Shown here one piece after another: positions 34,986 to 44,003 of a stretch of DNA of 64,000 nt. The DNA lies in the NCBI RefSeq assembly GCF_004349315.1, contig NZ_SMLH01000007.1, positions 62,001 to 126,000 of the forward strand, written 5' to 3'. The translations under genes were made by a program, and so were the position numbers. The notes under the pieces are model-generated. The model did not search any database, was not told the DNA's origin, and worked only from the letters and a program-made list of their open reading frames with translations. How positions within the stretch are numbered: the first letter of the stretch is position 1; the number at the start of each line of letters is the position of its first letter. The stretch comes from Flavobacterium ranwuense. Its GTDB lineage: Bacteria; Bacteroidota; Bacteroidia; Flavobacteriales; Flavobacteriaceae.

Positions 34986-37607
34986 ATGTCTGAAGGAGAA
35001 AAGTTAATTCCTATTAACATAGAAGATGAAATGAAAACGGCCTATATCGATTATTCGATGTCGGTAATTGTATCAAGAGCACTTCCAGATGTTAGAGATG
35101 GCTTGAAACCAGTACATCGAAGAGTACTATTTGGAATGCATGATTTGGGTGTTAACTCGAGGTCAGCCCACAAAAAATCCGCAAGAATTGTCGGGGAAGT
35201 TCTGGGTAAATACCACCCTCATGGTGATACTTCTGTTTATGATGCCATGGTTCGTATGGCTCAAGAATGGAGCATGCGTTATTTATTGATTGATGGCCAG
35301 GGTAATTTTGGGTCTGTGGACGGGGATAGTCCTGCAGCAATGCGTTATACAGAGGCTAGAATGCGAAAAATTTCGGAAGAAATCCTGGCAGATATAGATA
35401 AAGAAACCGTAGATTTTAAATTAAATTTTGACGATACGCTAGAAGAGCCAACAGTTATGCCAACTCGTGTTCCTACCTTATTAATAAATGGGGCAACAGG
35501 AATTGCGGTAGGTATGGCTACCAATATGCCGCCTCACAACTTAACCGAGGTGATCAATGGTACATTGGCTTTCATGGATAATAATGATATTGAGATTGAT
35601 GAATTGATGACGCATATCAAAGCCCCGGATTTTCCTACTGGGGGTATTATATATGGGTATGAAGGGGTTCGTGAAGCATTCAAAACTGGTAGAGGACGTA
35701 TTGTAATGCGTGCTAAAGTAGGTTTTGAAGAGGTTGACGGAAGAGAATGTATTATCGTTACTGAAATTCCTTATCAAGTCAACAAAGCCGATATGATTAA
35801 GCGTACAGCTGATTTGGTTAATGACAAAAAAATTGATGGAATTGCAAATATTCGAGATGAATCCGATAGAAACGGGATGCGTATCGTTTATATTTTAAAA
35901 CGTGATGCGACACCAAACGTGGTTTTAAACACGCTTTATAAATTTACACAATTACAATCTTCGTTTAGTGTAAACAATATTGCAATTGTAAAAGGGCGTC
36001 CGCAAATGTTGAATCTGAAAGATTTGATTCATTATTTTATCGAACACCGTCATGATGTTGTGACTCGCAGAACGCAATTTGAATTAAAAAAAGCGGAAGC
36101 AAGAGCGCATATATTAGAAGGTTTGATTATCGCTTCGGATAATATTGATGAAGTAATTGCTTTAATCAAAGCTTCAAAAAGTACCGAAGAAGCCAGAGAA
36201 AAATTAATCGAAAGATTTAAATTATCAGATATTCAATCTCGTGCCATTGTAGAAATGCGTTTGCGACAATTAACAGGTCTGGAACAAGATAAGTTAAGAA
36301 CAGAATACGATGAAATCATGAAGTTAATCGAGCATTTGAAAGCTTTATTAGCGGATGTAAACTTGAGAATTGCCTTGATTAAAGAAGAACTAACTGAAAT
36401 TCGTGAGAAATATGGAGATGAGCGCCGTTCTGTAATAGAATATTCAGGAGGAGATGTAAGCATTGAAGATTTAATTGCTGATGAAAATGTAGTTATTACG
36501 ATTTCGCATGCAGGTTATATTAAACGTACGAATCTTACGGAATACAAAACTCAGAATAGAGGAGGAGTAGGTCAAAAAAGTGCAGGAACAAGAGATCAAG
36601 ATTTCTTAGAACACATGTTTGTGGCAACGAATCACCAATATATGATGTTCTTTACTCAAAAAGGAAAATGTTTCTGGATGCGTGTTTATGAAATACCGGA
36701 AGGAAGTAAAACCGCTAAAGGTAGAGCAATCCAAAATCTTGTAAATATTGAAAGTGACGATAAAGTAAAAGCGTTTATTTGTACTCAAGATTTAAAAGAC
36801 CAAGAATACATCAAAAGTCATAATTTGATTATGGTGACTAAAAAAGGTCAGGTTAAGAAAACTTCTTTAGAGAAATATTCTAAACCAAGGGTAAATGGTG
36901 TTGCTGCAATTACGATTAAAGAAGGCGATGAATTATTGGAAGCTAAATTAACTAATGGCGAAAGTCAAATTATTTTGGCTGTGAAATCTGGTAAATTAGT
37001 TCGTTTTGAAGAAACTAAAACCCGTCCAATGGGAAGAACAGCTTCTGGAGTACGTGGAATTACACTAAAAGACGATACTGACGAAGTAATTGGCATGGTT
37101 ACTGTTAATGACATGAGCAGTGAAATTTTAGTTGTTGCCGAAAACGGTTACGGAAAACGTTCAAGCCTAGACGAATACAGAATTACAAATCGTGGTGGAA
37201 AAGGAGTTAAAACCTTAAATATTACCGAGAAAACAGGGAAACTTATTTCGATAAATGCCGTTACAGATGCTGATGATTTAATGATTATCAACAAATCTGG
37301 ATTGACTATCAGAATGGCTGTGGAAGATTTAAGAGTTATGGGACGCGCTACACAAGGTGTGAAACTGATTAATATTAAAGGAAACGATTCGATTGCAGCG
37401 GTTACAAAAGTAATGAAAGACGATGTAAATGAAGTTGTTGTTGATGAAGATGGGAATGTCATCGAAACAGAAGCTATCGAAAGAGTGAAACCGGTCTTAG
37501 AAGTTCTTGAGGAAGAAGGTGCTGAAGATGATGACGAGGACGATTCTGAAGAAGATGAAGCTAATGATGAGGCTGAAGAAGAAGAAGAAGATGATGACGA
37601 AGCATAA
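34986..37607 (+). CDS. gyrA: DNA gyrase subunit A
   Basis: 873 residues. The catalytic tyrosine is Y121 in AMRYTEARM. The quinolone region reads [18 protein letters not shown] with T82 and D86 at the positions equivalent to E. coli S83 and D87. The C-terminal DNA-wrapping domain has six beta-pinwheel blades. The GyrA box in blade 1 is QNRGGVG rather than QRRGGKG; a second box-like TNRGGKG appears in a later blade. The last 50 residues are almost all Asp and Glu, as in E. coli GyrA, which has an acidic regulatory tail. It is followed by a TPR gene. Confidence 0.97.
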   Translation: MSEGEKLIPINIEDEMKTAYIDYSMSVIVSRALPDVRDGLKPVHRRVLFGMHDLGVNSRSAHKKSARIVGEVLGKYHPHGDTSVYDAMVRMAQEWSMRYLLIDGQGNFGSVDGDSPAAMRYTEARMRKISEEILADIDKETVDFKLNFDDTLEEPTVMPTRVPTLLINGATGIAVGMATNMPPHNLTEVINGTLAFMDNNDIEIDELMTHIKAPDFPTGGIIYGYEGVREAFKTGRGRIVMRAKVGFEEVDGRECIIVTEIPYQVNKADMIKRTADLVNDKKIDGIANIRDESDRNGMRIVYILKRDATPNVVLNTLYKFTQLQSSFSVNNIAIVKGRPQMLNLKDLIHYFIEHRHDVVTRRTQFELKKAEARAHILEGLIIASDNIDEVIALIKASKSTEEAREKLIERFKLSDIQSRAIVEMRLRQLTGLEQDKLRTEYDEIMKLIEHLKALLADVNLRIALIKEELTEIREKYGDERRSVIEYSGGDVSIEDLIADENVVITISHAGYIKRTNLTEYKTQNRGGVGQKSAGTRDQDFLEHMFVATNHQYMMFFTQKGKCFWMRVYEIPEGSKTAKGRAIQNLVNIESDDKVKAFICTQDLKDQEYIKSHNLIMVTKKGQVKKTSLEKYSKPRVNGVAAITIKEGDELLEAKLTNGESQIILAVKSGKLVRFEETKTRPMGRTASGVRGITLKDDTDEVIGMVTVNDMSSEILVVAENGYGKRSSLDEYRITNRGGKGVKTLNITEKTGKLISINAVTDADDLMIINKSGLTIRMAVEDLRVMGRATQGVKLINIKGNDSIAAVTKVMKDDVNEVVVDEDGNVIETEAIERVKPVLEVLEEEGAEDDDEDDSEEDEANDEAEEEEEDDDEA

Positions 37608-37655
37608 ATAAAAATTGGAAAACCAAGAATAATTATTAAACAAAAATAGAATATT

Positions 37656-38927
37656 ATGAAAAGTAAATATGTATTACTAGCATCAGCATTATTGATATCA
37701 GTAGCTACTTTTGCTCAAAAAGATCAAATTAAAGCCGCTGAAAAAGCCTTGAAAGCTGGTAAATCTCAAGAAGCAGTAACCATTTTGATGGAGGCGGAAT
37801 CTTTAATAGCTAATGCTCCAGATGCTGAGAAAGCACAATTTTTCTTTGTAAAAGGAAATTCTTTATTGGATTTAGCAAATAAAAATGTTGATGCAAATAC
37901 CAATCTTTCGCTTGCTGCAAAAGCATACCAAGATTTAATTGCTGTTGAAAAAACTTCTGGAAAAGTGAAATTTTCAACTCAAGCTGCAGTTTCTATTACA
38001 GACATTAAATTCAAATTGATTAATGGTGCAATTGCTGATTCGAAAGTAGATAAGCATTCTGATAGTGCTAAAAAATTATATGACGCTTATTTGTTAGATA
38101 AAAAAGACACTATCAATTTATATTACGCGGCTTCTACTTATGTAAATGCTAAAGATTATGATGCAGCGCTTAAATTGTATGATGATTTAAAAACCTTAAA
38201 CTATTCTGGAAAAGGAACTAGTTATTTTGCGGTTAATAAATTAACAAGTCAAGAAGACTTTTTTATCACGCTTCAAGAAAGAGACAGAATGGTGAAAATG
38301 GGAACACATGAAAAACCAAGAACGGAAACTGTTTCTTCTAAAAGGGGTGAAATTTATAAAAATATGGCTTTGATTTTAGTTGAAAAAGGTAAAACGGAAG
38401 AAGCTAAAAAAGCAATCTCTGAAGCAAGAAAAGCAAATCCGGAGGATACTTCTTTGACTTTAACAGAAGCTAATCTTTACTTGGAAACAAAGGATTTTGA
38501 AATGTACAAAAAGCTTATTGCTGAAGTATTGGAAAAAAATCCTAATGATGCTGATTTGATTTTTAACTTGGGAGTATTAAGTGCAAATGCTAAAAATGTT
38601 GCAGATGCTGAAAAATATTATAAAAGAGTTTTAGAAATTAACCCAAAATATATTAATGGGTATATCAATTTAGCTGCCTTGAAATTAGAAAATGAGAAAG
38701 TAATCATTGATGAAATGAACAAACTTGGAACGTCTACAAAGGATATGAAGCGTTATGATGAATTGAAAAAGAAAAGAGAAGATCTTTTTAAAGCAACAAT
38801 TCCTTATCTTGAAAAAGCAGTAGAATTAGATCCTAAAAATGTTGATGTTTCGAAAACTCTTTTAGGAGTTTACAGTGCATTAGAAATGACTGCAGAATAC
38901 AAAGCATTGAAAGCTAAGATTCAATAG
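37656..38927 (+). CDS. Secreted tetratricopeptide-repeat protein
   Basis: 423 residues with a signal peptide (MKSKYVLLASALLISVATFA). TPR-like helix pairs fill the mature part; the clearest are MALILVEKGKTEEAKKAISE, IFNLGVLSANAKNVADAEKY and IPYLEKAVELDPKNVDVSKT. It is probably a periplasmic scaffold protein. It lies 48 bases after gyrA and is most likely cotranscribed, an arrangement often seen in Flavobacteriia. No enzyme domain is present. Confidence 0.88.
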   Translation: MKSKYVLLASALLISVATFAQKDQIKAAEKALKAGKSQEAVTILMEAESLIANAPDAEKAQFFFVKGNSLLDLANKNVDANTNLSLAAKAYQDLIAVEKTSGKVKFSTQAAVSITDIKFKLINGAIADSKVDKHSDSAKKLYDAYLLDKKDTINLYYAASTYVNAKDYDAALKLYDDLKTLNYSGKGTSYFAVNKLTSQEDFFITLQERDRMVKMGTHEKPRTETVSSKRGEIYKNMALILVEKGKTEEAKKAISEARKANPEDTSLTLTEANLYLETKDFEMYKKLIAEVLEKNPNDADLIFNLGVLSANAKNVADAEKYYKRVLEINPKYINGYINLAALKLENEKVIIDEMNKLGTSTKDMKRYDELKKKREDLFKATIPYLEKAVELDPKNVDVSKTLLGVYSALEMTAEYKALKAKIQ

Positions 38928-38943
38928 TTTTATTTTTAAATTT

Positions 38944-38985
38944 AAAAAAGCCTATCTCGAATATTATTCTGGATAGGCTTTTTTT
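38944..38985. terminator. Terminator between the TPR and NlpC/P60 genes
   Basis: Inverted repeat AAAAAAGCCTATC (38944-38956) / GATAGGCTTTTTT (38972-38984) with a 15-base loop and T runs. It serves both convergent genes. Confidence 0.85.
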
Positions 38986-39745
38986 ATATTATTTTTTTGA
39001 TAACCCGTAATTTGTGAGTATGCTTGTTTGTATCGGCATTAAATATTCCTAAATGATCCAGCCGATCAATTCGCACTTTTCCGCTGGCGTGAATGATATA
39101 ATTATCGGCCATTATTATTCCTACATGGATGATATTACCTTCTTCATTGTCAAAAAAGGCTAAGTCTCCAGGTTCACTTTCTTCAATAAAACTTAAAGCT
39201 TCTCCTTGTGTTGACTGTTGAGAAGCATCTCGTAATAATTTGTATCCATTGAGTTTGTACACCATTTGAGTAAATCCGGAACAATCAATACCAAAAGTAG
39301 TTTTTCCTCCCCAAAGATAAGGAGCATTCAAGTACATAAATGAAGTATTTATTAAGCTTTCTTTAGTTTTCTCTCCACTAGTTTTAGTCCCTTCAAAATC
39401 AAAGTTTGAGATATTTATATCATTATGATGTATAAAAGATAGAGAAGAGCCAAGCGGGATTGGTATCAATACATTATTTGGTGCCGTAATGTATTCTATT
39501 AAATCAGCATTTAGAATGATGGCTTCGTTAGATAACTGATTAAAACTAGATTCGGAAATCAGTTGTAGTTGTTTGGAATCTATCCAGCCTTCATAATCAT
39601 CATATTGCATTCTGATTCTGGACCATTGTCTCAGTTGTTCTAAAATTTCAAAATGTTCACCAAATAAAACTTGAGAAACGATTTCGCTTCTATCACTGGG
39701 TTCAAAGCGGAGTGGGATTATGGCCAGGTTACAAATTCCGAACAT
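38984..39745 (-). CDS. C40 family (NlpC/P60) peptidase with SH3-like N-terminus
   Basis: 253 residues. The N-terminal part has an SH3-like segment (LRQWSRIRMQYDDYEGWIDS). The C-terminal NlpC/P60 domain has the catalytic Cys in FGIDCSGFTQMVY, the His in IIHVGIIM and a third polar residue in YIIHASG. No signal peptide is visible, so it may be cytoplasmic or exported by other means. Such enzymes cleave peptide stems of cell-wall peptides. It is divergent in architecture from the other SH3 protein at 14711. Confidence 0.9.
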   Translation of the reverse strand: MFGICNLAIIPLRFEPSDRSEIVSQVLFGEHFEILEQLRQWSRIRMQYDDYEGWIDSKQLQLISESSFNQLSNEAIILNADLIEYITAPNNVLIPIPLGSSLSFIHHNDINISNFDFEGTKTSGEKTKESLINTSFMYLNAPYLWGGKTTFGIDCSGFTQMVYKLNGYKLLRDASQQSTQGEALSFIEESEPGDLAFFDNEEGNIIHVGIIMADNYIIHASGKVRIDRLDHLGIFNADTNKHTHKLRVIKKII

Positions 39746-39769
39746 TTAGGTTCTTTTATGAGTTAAGAA

Positions 39770-39806
39770 TTAAGAGTTATAAGTTTTTTAAACCTATAAC
39801 TCTTAA
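39770..39806. terminator. Hairpin after the thiolase gene
   Basis: TTAAGAGTTATA (39770-39781) pairs with TATAACTCTTAA (39795-39806); the words GTTAAGA and its complement recur around it. It lies 12 bases past the thiolase stop and may act as a terminator, though the flanks are not a clean T run. Confidence 0.4.
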
Positions 39807-39817
39807 CTTATAATTAT

Positions 39818-40996
39818 TTAAGCTCTTTCAATTACAATTGCTGAAGCACCGCCACCGCCATTGCAAATTGCTGCGGCACCAATTTTACCGTTATTTTGCT
39901 CTAAAACGTTTAGTAAGGTAACAATTATTCGAACACCAGAACATCCTAGTGGATGTCCTAAAGATACAGCACCACCGTTTACATTTATTTTATCGTTTTC
40001 TAATTCTAGAATTTTAGCATTGGCTAAGCCTACAACAGCAAAAGCTTCATTAAATTCAAAATAGTCTACATCATCAATGGATAATCCTGCTTTTTTTAAT
40101 GCCTTAGGAAGTGCTTTTGCAGGACTTGTGGTAAACCATTTTGGTTCTTGAGCATAATCCGCATACCCTTTAATATAAGCCAAAGGTTTTAGTCCTAGTG
40201 AAATTGCTTTTTCTTCGCTCATTAATATTACTGCTGCTGCTCCATCGTTTATTGTTGATGCATTGGCGGCAGTTACAGTTCCGTCTTTTGTAAAAACGGC
40301 ATTTAGTGATGGAATTTTATCTAATTTCACATTTGTGAATTCTTCATCTTTAGAAACTATGATAGGATCTCCTTTTCTTTGTGGAACAGGAACAGGAACA
40401 ATTTCATTATCAAATTTCCCTGAATCCCATGCTTTAGCACTACGCTCATACGATTGAATTGCGAAGTTATCTTGATCTTCGCGGGTGAAATTATATTCTG
40501 CAGCACATAAGTCAGCACACACTCCCATAGCGCTGTTATCGTAAGCATCAGTAAGTCCGTCTTTCTGCATACCGTCAATCATGGTTGCAGGACCAAATTT
40601 AGTTCCATTTCTTAAATTCAAGTAATGTGGAATCAGACTCATGTTCTCCATTCCTCCGGCAACTACAATTTCGGCATCACCACATTGAATAGCTTGTGCA
40701 CCTAACATAACTGCTTTCATTCCGGAAGCACATACTTTATTTATTGTGGTACAGGCAACGGAATTTGGTAAACCGGCAAATATTGCGGCTTGACGAGCAG
40801 GAGCTTGACCTACGCCAGCCTGGACAACGTTGCCCATGAATACTTCATCAATTAAATTCGGATCTAACTTTATTTTATCTAAAGCACCTTTAATAGCGAT
40901 TGCTCCTAATTTTGGAGCAGTAACTGTAGATAATCCCCCCATAAAACTTCCGATAGGTGTCCTAACGGCAGAAACGATAACAACTCTTTTGTTCAT
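39818..40996 (-). CDS. Acetyl-CoA C-acyltransferase (thiolase)
   Basis: 392 residues, full-length thiolase. The nucleophile is C89 in INKVCASGMKAVM; H348 lies in VSLGHPLGCSG and C378 in CNGGGGASA, so all three catalytic residues are present. It condenses two acetyl-CoA or cleaves 3-ketoacyl-CoA in the cytoplasm. No other beta-oxidation gene is adjacent. A Bacteroidota promoter (TTTG, 18 bases, TAAATTTG) lies just upstream. Confidence 0.93.
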   Translation of the reverse strand: MNKRVVIVSAVRTPIGSFMGGLSTVTAPKLGAIAIKGALDKIKLDPNLIDEVFMGNVVQAGVGQAPARQAAIFAGLPNSVACTTINKVCASGMKAVMLGAQAIQCGDAEIVVAGGMENMSLIPHYLNLRNGTKFGPATMIDGMQKDGLTDAYDNSAMGVCADLCAAEYNFTREDQDNFAIQSYERSAKAWDSGKFDNEIVPVPVPQRKGDPIIVSKDEEFTNVKLDKIPSLNAVFTKDGTVTAANASTINDGAAAVILMSEEKAISLGLKPLAYIKGYADYAQEPKWFTTSPAKALPKALKKAGLSIDDVDYFEFNEAFAVVGLANAKILELENDKINVNGGAVSLGHPLGCSGVRIIVTLLNVLEQNNGKIGAAAICNGGGGASAIVIERA

Positions 40997-41023
40997 GACT
41001 TTTTATAATGTTGGTTTATGTAG

Positions 41024-41053
41024 CAAATTTAATCTTTTTTAAACAATTTCAAA
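41024..41053 (-). promoter_or_regulatory. Promoter of the thiolase gene
   Basis: On the minus strand TTTG (41053-41050) is followed after 18 bases by TAAATTTG (41031-41024), a good match to TTTG-N19-TAnnTTTG. It lies 28 bases before the ATG. Confidence 0.6.
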
Positions 41054-41162
41054 TTTTGATTTTGTCATTATCTTTTTTTAAATTTATTTTTATTCTATAT
41101 ATTTGATTGTGAACTGTTTTTGTAAAAATGATAAAAAATATTAAAAAAAAGACTTTAAATAG

Positions 41163-41193
41163 TTGTGAGAAACGTAAAGATGTCTTAAATTTG
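41163..41193 (+). promoter_or_regulatory. Promoter of the tRNA cluster
   Basis: TTG at 41163-41165, 20 bases, then TAAATTTG at 41186-41193. This closely fits the Bacteroidota consensus. The first tRNA begins 33 bases later. Confidence 0.6.
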
Positions 41194-41226
41194 CAACCGC
41201 AAAACAGGACACGTTTCTTTGAGCTT

Positions 41227-41310
41227 GGAGGGGTGCCAGAGTGGTAATGGAGCAGTTTGCTAAACTGTCATCGAGCAATCGGTGCCAGGGTTCGAGTCCC
41301 TGTCCCTCCG
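41227..41310 (+). tRNA. tRNA-Ser (anticodon GCT)
   Basis: 84 bases. The acceptor GGAGGGG pairs with TCCCTCC, the discriminator is G, and the T arm is CAGGG TTCGAGT CCCTG. The anticodon loop TTGCTAA gives GCT, reading AGC and AGT codons. The long variable arm between 41265 and 41285 fits a class II serine tRNA. CCA is not encoded. Confidence 0.93.
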
Positions 41311-41328
41311 CTTTATAATTTTGCTTTT

Positions 41329-41403
41329 CGGGGTGTAGCGTAGCTCGGTTATCGCGCCTGCTTTGGGAGCAGGAGGCCGCAGGTTCGAATCCTGCCACCC
41401 CGA
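41329..41403 (+). tRNA. tRNA-Pro (anticodon TGG)
   Basis: 75 bases. Acceptor CGGGGTG / CACCCCG, discriminator A, anticodon stem CCTGC / GCAGG with loop TTTGGGA, so anticodon TGG. T arm GCAGG TTCGAAT CCTGC. CCA is not encoded. Confidence 0.93.
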
Positions 41404-41425
41404 CTAATTTTTTTACATGAGCAAT

Positions 41426-41499
<74 letters not shown>

Positions 41500-41503
41500 C
41501 AAC

Positions 41504-41531
41504 AAAACCCACTGTTTTCAGTGGGTTTTTT
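41504..41531 (+). terminator. Terminator of the tRNA cluster
   Basis: Inverted repeat AAAACCCACTG (41504-41514) / CAGTGGGTTTT (41519-41529) with a 4-base loop, followed by T residues. It starts 5 bases after tRNA-Arg. Confidence 0.85.
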
Positions 41532-41612
41532 GCGTTTAATGATTTTTGCGTTTCTTAATTTACAACAACAAAACGCAACATTTTGCGACATTTTCACGAA
41601 CAAATCACAAAC

Positions 41613-42049
41613 ATGAAAATTGAAATCAAGCTTATTACCTCTCGAAAAGAAAATCAAGATGGTATCCTTTAGTGGAAATTGCGCACCAAAACAAACGTAA
41701 ATCTAAAACAATTACTTTTTGTAAAGCGAATCATTTTATTACCGACGGAAAAACGATTTCAAGTAAACATCCGGATTATGATATTTTGGCTCCTATTATA
41801 ATGGAGTTGAAAATCAGAGCACGAAAATTGATTTTGAGCGGTATTGTTGATGTCGAAAAAACGTATCAAGATATGTTAGCGATAGATTTTTCGCAAATTG
41901 GATTTTTGGATTATGCAGATAAGCTGATTACTGTCATTGGATTTTCCTGTAAAAATGAAACGCAAATAAGTAACTACTACCGTGATTCCGATTATGGAGA
42001 TGATTATGGTTGTTTTAAATTGTTTCTTTTTCATAGCTGTATAGCATAG
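41613..42049 (+). pseudogene. Frameshifted N-terminal fragment of a tyrosine recombinase/integrase
   Basis: An ATG at 41613 starts MKIEIKLITSRKENQDG and then reaches a stop at 41670-41672. Removal of one base near 41661 explains this: in the other frame the sequence continues YPLVVEIAHQNKRKSKTITF, then ISSKHPDYDILAPIIMELKI and RARKLILSG. This resembles the arm-binding N-terminus of flavobacterial phage-type integrases, recalled from known sequences rather than checked. The catalytic domain is absent; from about 41950 the frame encodes a different-looking tail (RDSDYGDDYG) up to the stop at 42049. It is probably the relic of an element once inserted at tRNA-Arg. Confidence 0.65.
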
Positions 42050-42113
42050 AGTTATAAAAAGATGATTTATTATGGTCTATTCAAGAATATAGGATAGATT
42101 TTAAAAAAAGCAA

Positions 42114-42142
42114 CTGCCTAATTTTAAATTAAAACTAGACAG
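42114..42142 (-). terminator. Terminator at the end of the polysaccharide locus
   Basis: CTGCCTAATTTTAA pairs with the downstream TTAAAACTAGACAG with two G-T pairs (42114-42142). On the minus strand it is followed by a run of seven T. It lies 31 bases past the stop of the last PUL gene. Confidence 0.65.
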
Positions 42143-42172
42143 CTACCAGGAATAAATTGTGGTATTTAAGGT

Positions 42173-43894
42173 TTATTTCTGGGTTTGTGAGTTATAGTCT
42201 ACTACAATATTATTAACGAGCATTTTTGCCCCTTTGTATTTGATTTTGCCTCCAGCGGGTACGCATACAATTACAGCAGAGTTCAACGCTCCAATTTTTA
42301 TTTTAGCGGAAGTGGTAACCTTTTTAGCTACAAAAGTCCCAGAAACCGTATTGTATAAATCTACTTTTTTACCTTTTTCAACAGTAATAGTTACCGTTTT
42401 AGTTTCATTATACGGATTGTAATACAAGAACGAAGGATACGCTTTATCATGGAAGAAATCGGTTGCCAATAAGTTTAATTGTAAAATTCCGTCAACATCG
42501 GTTGTTTTAATAATACTCCCAAAGATTCCAACATGACCACTACCATAAACACTTAGCTGAGATTCTTCAGGATTTTGTCCCAGTACCCAAAGAGGTCCAT
42601 CACCTTGTGCTACTGGAGCTTCAACATAAGAATACTTGTCGTAATTCGATTTTTTGATAATTCCTTCATAGGCAATTACCCCTTTTCCTGCGCTAGCTAA
42701 TTGCGGGATGGTTTCGTGCTCATCTGGCATGTACTGCGGATAAAAATAACGGGAGGCATTTGCTGCGTTCAACATCCATTTTCCTATAGCGGAGGCATAC
42801 GATTGATCGTAGCGTACCATCGGAACCATTGGCCAAGCCATATCATAAGTATTCATCAAAAAGCCATAACCACCATGGTCAACAGTACTTCCAACGGTAC
42901 CTGAAATATCGAATCCATTCCAGTTTCCTACCAATACACCCCAACCTTCGCGGCATATAGCGGTTCCGTCAAAAGTCCAACCCAGCATCTTATCCGTGTC
43001 ATAGTGAGTCCCTTCTTCGGCATTGATTCTCGCTGATAAGTAAGCTCCAAACGGCATTAATAATTCATACGTTGGGTTTATCTTTTGTGATTCTAAAGCA
43101 GCCAAGGCACTTTTTGCTCCTTTTAAATATTTAGGATCGCCAAATTTTTTATAAGCAGAGTATAGAACCCAAGCATGTCCAGCTGCGGCATCAGGTTGTG
43201 CACATATGGAGTTCTTCATGGGTTTCATTTTGGCGTAATCAAAAAAGGAATAGTCATAATTCCCATTCAATACTACATCGGCCTCATAAAATTTATCGGC
43301 AATTTTTCTAGCCATTTTTTCTAATCCGGGCTCATTTGGGTATTTGTCATATATGGCATAAAACAATAAATTAGGGTATACATCATACCACCAGTCACGA
43401 CCGTAACCGCCACCCAGTAAGGCTACTTCGGGACAGGTATTATTCATCATAATGTCCCAACTGGTTTCGCTGTTGAAATAATTTTTTGTCATCCCAACAT
43501 AATTCAGGTCTTGCTGATTTCTTTTGTCAATCCCTACCAAAGTTGCACCTAATGTGGCACCCATAGTGGCTAGAGCTTCGTGGAACATTCCTTTGTTGTT
43601 CGTTCCTTGACGTACATCTGCTATGGCGGTATATAATCCCACCACGGTTTGAGGGTAATTTTTCTGGCTATCGTCCATCCAAACTAATGGCCAATATTTG
43701 CCTTTGGCATTAAAATCGAACACTGTTTTATCAAAATCAAGTGCTAATTTTTTATAATCGATGATTTCTAGCTGAGCAGGAATATTGGGCATTTGCTCTA
43801 CACGAGCTATTTTTTTCTGGATTACTTGTGCTTCTGTATTGATGGTGAAAAACAGCAGACCCGCAATGGCGATTTTAAAATAAGTTTTTTTCAT
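42173..43894 (-). CDS. Exported PUL protein of unrecognised family, possible (alpha/alpha)6-type enzyme
   Basis: 573 residues with a signal peptide (MKKTYFKIAIAGLLFFTINT, then EAQ). I do not recognise the family. The region 130-440 is rich in Trp, Tyr and Gly motifs such as VALLGGGYGRDWWYDVYP, SICAQPDAAAGHAWVLYSAY, AICREGWGVLVGNWNGFD and TYDMAWPMVPMVRYDQSYAS. This helix-plus-aromatic pattern is common in (alpha/alpha)-toroid glycosidases and lyases. The last 110 residues are beta-rich (TKTVTITVEKGKKVDLY). As the only secreted enzyme candidate in the locus it may release the saccharide that GH130 consumes. It lies 109 bases after the MFS gene. Confidence 0.7.
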   Translation of the reverse strand: MKKTYFKIAIAGLLFFTINTEAQVIQKKIARVEQMPNIPAQLEIIDYKKLALDFDKTVFDFNAKGKYWPLVWMDDSQKNYPQTVVGLYTAIADVRQGTNNKGMFHEALATMGATLGATLVGIDKRNQQDLNYVGMTKNYFNSETSWDIMMNNTCPEVALLGGGYGRDWWYDVYPNLLFYAIYDKYPNEPGLEKMARKIADKFYEADVVLNGNYDYSFFDYAKMKPMKNSICAQPDAAAGHAWVLYSAYKKFGDPKYLKGAKSALAALESQKINPTYELLMPFGAYLSARINAEEGTHYDTDKMLGWTFDGTAICREGWGVLVGNWNGFDISGTVGSTVDHGGYGFLMNTYDMAWPMVPMVRYDQSYASAIGKWMLNAANASRYFYPQYMPDEHETIPQLASAGKGVIAYEGIIKKSNYDKYSYVEAPVAQGDGPLWVLGQNPEESQLSVYGSGHVGIFGSIIKTTDVDGILQLNLLATDFFHDKAYPSFLYYNPYNETKTVTITVEKGKKVDLYNTVSGTFVAKKVTTSAKIKIGALNSAVIVCVPAGGKIKYKGAKMLVNNIVVDYNSQTQK

Positions 43895-43904
43895 TGGATT
43901 TTAG

Positions 43905-43995
43905 ATTTTAGATTAACTGTTTTAGATTTTAGAATGAAGATTAACGATTTTTGACCTGAACGATAGCGAATAATAATCGTTAATCAAAAATCAAT
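43905..43995. repeat. Word repeats between the MFS gene and the exported PUL protein gene
   Basis: The spacer holds TTTTAGATTTTAGA words repeated (43907-43935), then GATTAACGATTTTTGA (43939-43954) and an exact 19-base word AATCGTTAATCAAAAATCA at 43975-43993 that also occurs at 13546-13564. Both contain reverse-complementary segments (GATTAACGATT). It separates two genes that otherwise look cotranscribed. Confidence 0.55.
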
Positions 43996-44003
43996 TTTTA
44001 TTA

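Noticed and set aside
35217-35245. Quinolone-resistance change in GyrA
   Set aside because: Thr at the E. coli S83 position and Asp at D87 occur in wild-type sequences of many bacteria; no evidence for a resistance mutation.
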